From Sphaerosporella brunnea (lineage: Eukaryota; Ascomycota; Pezizomycetes; Pezizales; Pyronemataceae), in the NCBI GenBank assembly GCA_008704415.1, contig VXIS01000029.1:124001-188000 (forward strand): a stretch of DNA of 64,000 nt, given 5' to 3'. The notes beneath the pieces were generated by a model. The model saw nothing but the letters and a program-made list of their open reading frames with translations, did not search any database and had not been told where the DNA came from. Each line of letters begins with the position of its first letter. The stretch's first letter is position 1. A program made the translations under genes and the position numbers. Positions 56,181 to 64,000 of this stretch are shown here, in pieces.

Positions 56181-57629
56181 ATGCCTAAACCCAAGGCGGC
56201 CTCCAGCTTCAAGCTGGGAAAGAACGCCTTTGCCCGGGAGAGCAACTTTCGCTACATTGAGGACCCCGTCACGAGGGAAAAGACGTATCATCATGTCGTT
56301 GCTGGCCTGATGAAAAAGGTAATGACGGCAAAGTCAACAGCCCCATCAAGTGTTGCGCCAGACTAATCACTGCTCGACAGTGTCGTGATCTGGCCGGGTT
56401 GACAGGTTCCGAGGTTGTGCTTATCGCACAGTCAGAGGCCGGACATATCCACAGTTTTGCCTCTAAAAAGTTGATGCCAGTGATCACAGAGCATAAGGGT
56501 AAAGATCTAATCTTCCGTCTGCTTACCGGAAGTGGCATTCCCCAGGCTGATTCGTGAGTTTACCTCCCCTTCCTTAAAACTCCGATCAAAGTTCAGATAA
56601 CTGACACCTCACAGGAGCGAGAAAGTGGAAGGCGACTCAGGAGCCCTTGAAACTGTCACCCAGGATGATATACCTGATATTTCGTCGCTCCACGATGGCA
56701 TCTCCCCAGACCTCGGTCCGTACAGGCTTGTCGCGCTGAACATTATGGATCACCTCCGGAGCCCGCTCACCCGTCAGCCAACGCCTGTTCTTTACCTTCC
56801 CATGGTTAAGCCGAACTATGCCGTGGTCAAACCGGTAAGCCGCACCCAGACATGGGTACATGGTGAGAGGGACTTTTTCCGCCCTCTGCCTGGTTCGATG
56901 ATTGCTCGGGACGTGATTGCTCGGGACGACTGGCCCAGCAACATTGATCCGACTCTTAGATTCGAGGACATCTCGATGACCGATATGGAAGGCTCCGCCC
57001 AATTCTCGCCTGCTGAGGGAACCCAGGTCAGCAATGAAGGCTTCGAGACTTCTCGGCACGGCATCGTTCCGGATTACAACACTCCAAGCTCCCTCACTCG
57101 CATTACTCGTAGTTCCACTGGCCGCAGAAGCATCCTTCAGAGATACTCCAATGTCCAGATGGCGGGTGATGGGGCGCTCAGCGATGAAGAGCATGATCCG
57201 AGCGATTACGAAGATGAGAACTCCGACGAGGAGTATACGCCAGAGGAGGACACCAGGTTCATTCGTGGGATGGGCAAGGCTGTTAAGGCCTCTGGTCGCA
57301 AGGCCAAGGCCTCTAAGCAGATTTACGATGAGGATATGAGCTCCGACGGCTACGAGTCTCCGTCTACCCGTTTGGGAGGCCGTCCCAAGCGCAAGAAGAG
57401 GAACTGCCTTGACTCTGATGACGAAGAGGTCATCACTGGCAGGATCATCAAGCCGAAGAGAAAGTATCCCAAGCGACCTCCTAAGCCCAAGAAGGACAGT
57501 TCTGTCAACGCTTCGCCTGTCGAGCTGGGCGGCGCTGCTACTGGTACTCCGAAGTCCAGTAAGCCGACTCGCCCCGCCCCCAAGTTGAGTGCCAAGGGAA
57601 AGAAAATTGGTCGCCCCAAGAAGAACTGA
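56181..57629 (+). CDS. Divergent MADS-box protein with AT-hook-like tail
   Basis: 441 aa from exons 56181-56318, 56381-56553 and 56615-57629. The first intron splits the MADS domain (residues about 22-80): FRYIEDPVTREKTYHHVVAG|LMKK continues CRDLAGLTGSEVVLIAQSEA and GHIHSFASKKLMPVI, which parallels the SRF/Mcm1 order (KRKAGLMKKAYELSVLTG...SETGHVYTF). Unusually, the basic KRKAG stretch of the DNA-recognition helix is replaced by HHVVAG. The C-terminal third has an acidic block (SDEEHDPSDYEDENSDEEY) and then four basic, AT-hook-like patches (GRPKRKKR, KPKRKYPKRPPKPKK, GRPKKN at the end). A nuclear DNA-binding role is expected, perhaps through the tail. Stop at 57627-57629. Confidence 0.78.
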
Positions 57630-58395
57630 GGAAGTGTAGCCCGTCAGGCTACAATTAGGCTGCTTCGCTACCAGGTTTCACGCTGCACATCGTACACATG
57701 AAAAAAAATAAAAAATTAAACATGTGCAGCCCATAAATCTCATTGCCCCACCGATTGCAGGTGGCCCGCCAATTCCACTGCCTGGCTTGAATTTCACCTC
57801 GTAGAGGTAGATATGCGTATATGTGATGTGAGCGACCCGCTGTTCCGGTCCGTTCGACTTGCGTGTGCGCTAAGCGGGCGGTTCGCAGACGAACCGGCTA
57901 AAACATGCTAAAACATTATATCTAAACGTCAGACTAATCATCTTCTAGCAGTTTAGCCAGTCCGTTCGGTAACTTTCTTGCGTAGGTCACCCAGATCTCT
58001 TCCAAAAAGCAAGTAAAGAAAGAAAAAAATGCAAAAAGGAAAAAAGGAAAATTTTACATGTTACATCTTGACCCTCCTCCTTTACGGCATCTACGGTCAC
58101 CCCAAACCCTCTCAGTTCTTCAACGAGGTCCTTATTCTCAGGCCAAAGTCTCTCACAATATCTGGAGGCATTACTCAAATCGGCAGAGATAAAGTGGATG
58201 AAAATCTGCGGCGCTATCACTTCTCGGATGGCAAAGTCCAACAAAAACGAAAAGTTCTTACTGGGAATAAATGAACCGTCGAATTGACCTAAGTGACATT
58301 TGCAACAGTGATAAACCAAATCAATTATTGCATCCAAAAATCCGAAAGTAATCGCGGACACTTATAATACACGAACCTTTCGGTCCTCTCGAGGG
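57630..58395. other. Intergenic, nothing recognised
   Basis: 3' flanks of two convergent genes; A-rich stretches only. Confidence 0.5.
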
Positions 58396-58845
58396 TTAAT
58401 ATTCCACGCACTCGTAGAATACCTCCTCATCGTCGGTGCCCTCATCCTGTGCCATACAGGTCTCCGGCTCTCTCGTACGTTCCAGCGCCGAAAACCCCCC
58501 TTCATCGAGCCGAGCCTTGATTTTCTCAATCTCGAGCTCCAGCTGCCCAATCTTTTGGACAATCCTCTCGATTTCTGGCTTTTCCGGGAAGCTGGGACCG
58601 CCATCCCCTGGCTGTCTTGCCCAACCGAGCCGCGGGTCGGTGGCTACGCTAGATCCCTTTTTCCGTTGCGTACGACGTCCATTGCTGTCCGCCTCTGGCG
58701 CACTTAGCTTGCTCTGGATGGCGGCAGAGCTCGAACAGTGGTCCAAAGAGCTGCGGGGCGTCCTATAGGTCTTGTTGGACCTGTGGAAAGCCTCTTCGTA
58801 GGTGATGGAGTCGTATGGCGAGGACTCGCTTTCCTGTTGTGACAT
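58396..58845 (-). CDS. Small coiled-coil protein
   Basis: 149 aa, ATG at 58845 (MSQQESESSPYDS). It is Ser/Thr-rich at the start, with a predicted coiled coil near residues 90-117 (PEIERIVQKIGQLELEIEKI), and an acidic, tyrosine-containing tail (DDEEVFYECVEY). The frame is open upstream to 59049 but that part lacks similar composition. No family recognised. Confidence 0.5.
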   Translation of the reverse strand: MSQQESESSPYDSITYEEAFHRSNKTYRTPRSSLDHCSSSAAIQSKLSAPEADSNGRRTQRKKGSSVATDPRLGWARQPGDGGPSFPEKPEIERIVQKIGQLELEIEKIKARLDEGGFSALERTREPETCMAQDEGTDDEEVFYECVEY

Positions 58846-59517
58846 AAATATGTGAGAGATGGTTGGACGGCTGGTATGGTAGAAGGTGACGCTGTTTATA
58901 GCTGTACCTACACTGCTGGAAAGCAACCGTTGCTCTTCAAGTTGGCAGTCGTAATCCGGAAATTGGGCGGGGACACTAGCGACATCACAGCTACTGGGGG
59001 TGTATATCCGAGTCTTCTGGACATACATGTTGTTCGTGATGGAAAACACTAGCTAAAGACCCCCCAAAAGCGCTCAAAGAGTCATCTGTAGAAGAAAAGA
59101 AAAAGGCAACTTCCAATTCTGCGGGTATCAAGCAGAAACAGAAAAGAAAAAGAAAAAATCGCCGGCAAGCGAAGCCGCATGCGCTTTGGGGGACAGTGCT
59201 CGGCTGCACAAGAAACCGGGCTGGCTGTTTGGACTGTTTGTCACGCGCGATGGCAGTGTTATCAAGATACGTTAATTCCCCTGGCAAGAAGACCTTTGAT
59301 AGTGAGTTGGGATAATTTCTCTGGTCCCGATTCACTGGAGAGCACTCCTTCTTTCAATGCCGGCCCAGATGCAGGCTTCGAAACCGTGCTGTATCAAGAC
59401 ATCCGGCAGGCTATCACGACCACTGGTTCCAAAGGAAATTTCTGGATGTAGTGTACATAGTCGAGATGATCTATCTATCTTACACGGTGTCAAAAGTTGC
59501 CTAAAACTCCATGGCAT
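58846..59517. other. Intergenic, nothing recognised
   Basis: Between the small coiled-coil gene and the 3' end of the nuclease-ATPase gene. Confidence 0.5.
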
Positions 59518-62500
59518 TTAAGCCTTCAACCAATATTCGGTCTCCCCGCCTCTTGTTTTCTGGACCTGAATCACCCTTCCTCCAGCGACCTCTCTGTGGG
59601 TCAACAAAAACGCCCTGCCGCCCTCACTTCTTAAATACGCTGCCAGCCACGATCGCAAACCCTCCAACCCCGCCTCATCCAGCGCATCGATGATCTCGTC
59701 CATAAACAAAAAGCTGGGCCGGAAGGGCATTCTCGCGCGGGCGGTGACAAACATCGCTAAGAACAGGGTAAGGTATGTCCTAGTCAATTGCCCGCGACTT
59801 CTGCGGGCAAGCGACAACGCGCCAGGAGAAGGAAGCAGCCGAAAGTCCGGGGTGAGCTTGAAGTCGAGCAGTTGTTCGGTCGAGAGAAGTTGCTCCGAGT
59901 CCGCACAAAGTTCTTTCAGAATGGACGGGATGAGCACATTGATGTGAGCCACGTACGCACTGCGGCAGTGTGTCAGAAAGGCACCCTTGTTTCGCTCCGA
60001 GTCTTGGAGTTGGCTCTTCCAGAAAGTGGCGAGTTCCAGGGTACTCTCTTTCTCGGCGAGTTCGCTACGCACTCTGGACAACTGTAGCTCCAATTGCGTC
60101 TCGAGGGTAGCGCAATTCTTCAGCCGCTTCAGGTGGTCTGAACGCTGGCTGGCAATCAGCTTAAGTTGACCATCTGCAGAAGATACTGTTAGTTCCAAGG
60201 AGCTGATGGACTGGTCCAACTTTTTCGCCTTCGTCACCGGATCTCTGAGAGCTTGTGATATCGATCTCTCGCGATTCAACACCTCCTGGAGGAGTCGTTG
60301 CTGCTCTGAGATCACGTGTGCCACCGCATCAACTTTTTGCAGGATGTATTCGTGAAGATGCCGATCATAAAACGGAGGCTCGGGAATAGGAACGGGGACC
60401 GCATCATTACTTGCTTTCTCTGGCCGTAATGTCAGTACAATTCACAGAAATTACGAGGCTAATCATTACCATCTGTAGACATATCCGCTTCCGGGGGTGA
60501 AACTCCCAAGAAGGTCTTGATACTCGAAAAAACGGATCTGACTAAAGACAAGAAGATTTGAGTTGGCTCCTTCATCCTTCTCTCCTCAGCTTCGCGGGCT
60601 TCGCGAGCCTCCCTAGCCGCTCGCTCAGCAGCTTTTTCGGCCATCATTTTCTGCCTGAAAAATTCGTCGACATCTGACCTGTCTCTCTCATGAGGCTTCG
60701 TTGCCGCAATGAATTTTTGTTGCTTTTTGGACCAAGTCTGTAACACTTTTGACACCGCCTGTTTCTCTCGATCAACGGCATCAAGCAGAGCTTGTTGTTC
60801 AGCAATGACTCGTTGGAACTCTAGCCGCTGCGGTCGTAACCTCTCGATTTCGGCCCGAGATTTGGTAGCTTCGACTTGTAGTTGCTTCTCCCTCTGCTCT
60901 TCTTTCTGAAGCTCGGTCTTTCGGGAATCCCATTGACGTCTGTTCTCCGAGATCTGGGTTTTCAGCCCGAACTCTCGGCTCTTTCGTTCAGTAATCAAGC
61001 TTTGAAGTTCCTATAAATGAACCGTCAGTTCCCTTCCATAATAACAAAAGTTGTTGTATAATACCTTCATCATGACAGACAGCTCTTCCCGCATCTGACC
61101 AAGGAAATCTAGTCCAAACATTGCGTCCAAACATTCCGTTCTTCCTTTGTCTCCTGCCGCACGAACAAAGTATTCAGCGTTATCTCCAATAACAACAGTC
61201 TGCTTGAACATCGAGAGATCCATGTGGAGAATGTTCTCCATCAAGTAGGCTGTGTTGGAGGTGGTATCATGTCCATGCTCTTCCAGATTTCCATCCGGCC
61301 CGAAAATTTGGAAGGCAACCTTCTTGATCTTCCCTTTCCCACGTCGCGACCGTTCAAATTGGTAGCCGTTTCGGAACCGCAGACGGACGAAACAATCGGG
61401 GGAGTTATTGAAAGAGATTTCGTCAACGGGGACTGCATTACGTTTACCGGCCAGGAACTCTCCAAACAAACACCATACTGACTTTGAGATTAACAAGATA
61501 CTATGCAATAAATGGCAGGATAAATACCTATTGATTCTATGAGCGTAGACTTTCCGGAACCATTGGCACCGGATATCAAGAATACCTCCGAAGCCGGTAA
61601 TGCATCAAGATTGATCAAGGTAGTTCCCTTAAGGCCTCGGAAGTTCTTCATTTCGATGGACACCAGATCGCCCTGGAAAACACTACCCATCGCTTTCGTT
61701 TGCGGAGACTTTTGCTGGTACGGCTTCATGAAATCTAGGAAGAAATCCCGGCGTTTTTCATCCAATGAGATTGAGTTTGAGTCAAGTAGTTGAGATGATC
61801 TCATTTCCATGAATGACATTACCATGTCATGAATGGTATCACCAAGCGTAACAGGTGCTGGAGTCTCGCCTTTTAATGTGCTCAAGGAGGCTTCTGGCAC
61901 GACAGGCTCCGTGCCTTCGAATGAGGTCTCCACCATGTCTGCCCCGAATGCGTACAGAATTTCCCTGGCCTTTGTCACTTCCACCGCTGAAGCATCGACA
62001 TCCACCAAAAGCCGTATTTTCTTCCCAGCAACAATACTTCCATCAATTTCCGACGCTTCCTGCAGTGGCAGCTTGATAAAATGTTCCGCAAAAGGATTAC
62101 GATGCAATTTCCAAACGTCTCGTGAAGGTATATAGCTGACAAGCCCCCGCTCCGTATCGCCGGCATCTCCCATATTCGATTGTATCGGAGACCCCACATA
62201 GACAGCCTTGGATCCGGGGCCACCAACAGGGCCGTGTGTGTGGAAATGCCCAAGGAAAACCTGCTTGTACTTCTCCAGATTGTGTGGAGAAACCTCCGCA
62301 TTATCGCACGGCTTGTGACTGTTCATGAGGGCGCCATTCACGGGACCATGATAGAACGCAACAGTATTGTGGGAGGCGGTCTCGGTGATGTACTTTCTCA
62401 CAGTCTGATCGTCATTATGGAATGGAATGAATACAGTGGGGTAATTGTCGAGTGTCTGAGTAGTTGTTTCCGCATAGACGTGGATCCTTCCAGAGACAAG

Positions 62501-63043
62501 GCGGAACGGTTGAAGCGAGTTATCTTGACGGTTGAATCGGTTCTTCATGTCACTGGAGAGAACCGTGTTAGTTTGTGCACTTACAATTGGCCGCACATAG
62601 ATGCGGGAAACTGTACATATGGGGGCTAAAGAAACTCACTGATTCCCAACCAAAAGATGAACCTGTGGAGACCACGGAGCTGAGATGATGCGTTCCAAAA
62701 TCTCGGTGAAATACCGGTGGTGGCGAGGATCCGTACCCCCACGAATATGGAAGGTGTCACCAAGAAAGAGTACTTGCGAAGGCTGGTAGGTCTCGAACTC
62801 CTTGAAGAAAAAGTTGTTGAAGAATACATCAAGCCGTGGCAAAGTCTTCTCCGCGATGTGTGTGTCTGCAAGTAGAAACCAGATGGGCTCATGCGCTGGC
62901 CGTCCAGTGTGAGAGATTGCGGTAGCGATTCGGCGACACTGGAGCCCTACAAACGGAACATGTCTGCGCGGGAGTTGTCGAGACCGAACGGCGCAAATTC
63001 CAGTGCCTGCTATAGCATTGGATGGTAGATGGCGTAGTTTCAT
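59518..63043 (-). CDS. SbcD-SbcC (Mre11-Rad50-like) fusion protein, probable mitochondrial
   Basis: 1,094 aa from exons 63043-62640, 62552-61528, 61477-61065, 61010-60470 and 60419-59518, all in phase. Residues 1-45 are Arg-rich without acidic residues, like a mitochondrial presequence. A metallophosphoesterase (Mre11/SbcD type) follows: ADTHI (59-63), LGDTFH (94-99), GNHD (133-136, completed by splicing), YHGP (202-205) and GHFHTH (236-241). Next comes an SbcC/Rad50-type ATPase: Walker A GANGSGKST (463-471), Q-loop FKQTVVIG (567-574), coiled coils about 615-750 and 820-935, an ABC-signature region LSLARRSRGQLTR (about 996-1008), Walker B FLFMDEIIDALD and an H-loop THRE. Expected activity is ATP-driven processing of DNA ends; a role in organellar DNA is inferred. 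No CxxC zinc hook is present between the coils. Confidence 0.85.
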
Positions 63044-64000
63044 GGTGGCGGTAGACGCGAAGAAGTGTGTAAAAGCTCCATGGGCGCTGGAAGCCACTGC
63101 TTGGAAATAAAACGGTGGTCGCTGCGGGAAGGCAGAACAGTTGCGATTGTGATTGCTGGAAGCGCTTTTTCTGAGCGGTTGCGGTGGGGAGGCGCGTCTT
63201 TGTTAGCGCGTTCCATCAAATTTGTAAGAACGGAACATGACGTGAGGCTGCCACGTGCGGCCGCCGCCGCGTGCGAAGTTTGACACAACAACCATAAATG
63301 CACAAAGCTGTTGCCTTATTGCTTCGAAAGCGATTTCGAGAATCGAGATACATTATTGGTGGCAAATTCTTGGCTTTACATCTATAACGGCATGTTTGGC
63401 GGGCCGCAAGGTTGCTGTAGAAGAAGCGATAATGATACTGTACCAGAACCAGATTACCAGGAATTCCGGAAATCCATGGTGCCAAAGAATTCACCAAAAT
63501 TCTGCGAAACCACGTGTCGGTTCTGACCTTGCCGCAACCCTAACCACATCTTGACAACCTCACCGCCATCCGCTCCAAGCCTTCCTACAGAACGGGTTCT
63601 GGACGGAATTTGGATGGTATCAGGAGACCATTAGTTCTGGGGCCCTAGGCAGAAATTTTACATTTACGAAACGCGAACTACAGTTTCGCCGCCGAACCTT
63701 ACCTACCTGATTGTATGGAAAGGGATTATATAATGAGGGTGATGACCCAATAGACCGTAAGACTTTGGCGCATTGTAGTGACGCACTGCGGGGGATACAT
63801 TCAGGCTTCGAGCGAGTAGGCACCCGGACCGGAACATGATTGAAGATGCAGAAATTGGTGACTAAGTAACTGTAACAAAGAACGGAAGAAAGCACCACAC
63901 GTAAACAGCGTAACTGACACCATGATGAAAGAAGTAGACGACGGAAGTTGATCAACAGCTCCGGTACCTGCTCAAGACACAACGCACCAGAAAACAAACA
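63044..64000. other. Intergenic to the window edge
   Basis: 5' flank of the fusion gene. A 125-codon minus frame (63620-63997) at the edge has no recognised domain and could be part of a gene outside the window; not called. Confidence 0.4.

Noticed and set aside
63620..63997. 125-codon minus-strand frame at the window edge
   Set aside because: No domain, no clear start inside the window and no splice support; could only be judged with flanking sequence.

Overview
The window reads as nuclear DNA of a filamentous ascomycete (Pezizomycotina). Genes are mostly broken by short introns (41-87 bp, GT-AG with one GC-AG, often with a CTAAC-like branch site). The families are typical of moulds: C2H2 plus fungal-specific transcription factor, Rrt8/EI24-like membrane protein, 3-ketodihydrosphingosine reductase, GH105, GH31, CBM14, SANT and MADS proteins, and Tc1/mariner and pogo remnants. 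No rRNA, tRNA or CRISPR was recognised. The species cannot be named from the sequence. Exon joins below were worked out by reading frame, splice consensus and family similarity, without transcripts.

Layout. 0-5 kb: two divergent secreted chitin-binding (CBM14) genes, then a decayed GH31 alpha-xylosidase. 5-16 kb: an SDR, a zinc-finger regulator, an Rrt8-like protein, a secreted GH105 hydrolase and a small TA-flanked MITE. 17-29 kb: an orphan copy of the CBM14 promoter region, an unrecognised 576-aa protein, a degenerate FAD-type protein with a long acidic tail, a broken carboxylesterase, the sphingolipid reductase (TSC10 family), a decayed Tc1/mariner transposon and a second SDR. 29-40 kb: RGG/arginine-rich and zinc-knuckle proteins, a two-exon membrane protein, a SANT/Myb-like protein and an RRM-like protein with a 102-bp internal duplication. 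40.5-44.2 kb: a repeat island with an inverted-repeat element, then a tandem 549-bp duplication whose second unit is interrupted by a pogo-like element. 44.7-59 kb: a multi-pass membrane protein with a disordered N-terminus, a repeat-built acidic protein, a 1,197-aa disordered/coiled-coil protein, a MADS-box protein with AT-hook-like tail and a small coiled-coil protein.

The most notable gene is at 59,518-63,043. Five exons join into one 1,094-aa protein in which a complete Mre11/SbcD-type nuclease domain is fused to a Rad50/SbcC-type ABC ATPase, behind an arginine-rich N-terminus that looks like a mitochondrial presequence. Bacteria, phages and eukaryotic nuclei normally make these as two proteins. 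The likely role is an organellar SbcCD-like DNA-end nuclease; that role is inference.

Most genes are unlinked in function; no biosynthetic cluster is apparent. Shared themes are cell-wall polysaccharide use (CBM14, GH105, dead GH31), nucleic-acid binding proteins rich in disorder (29-39 and 45-57 kb), and active or past DNA transposition.
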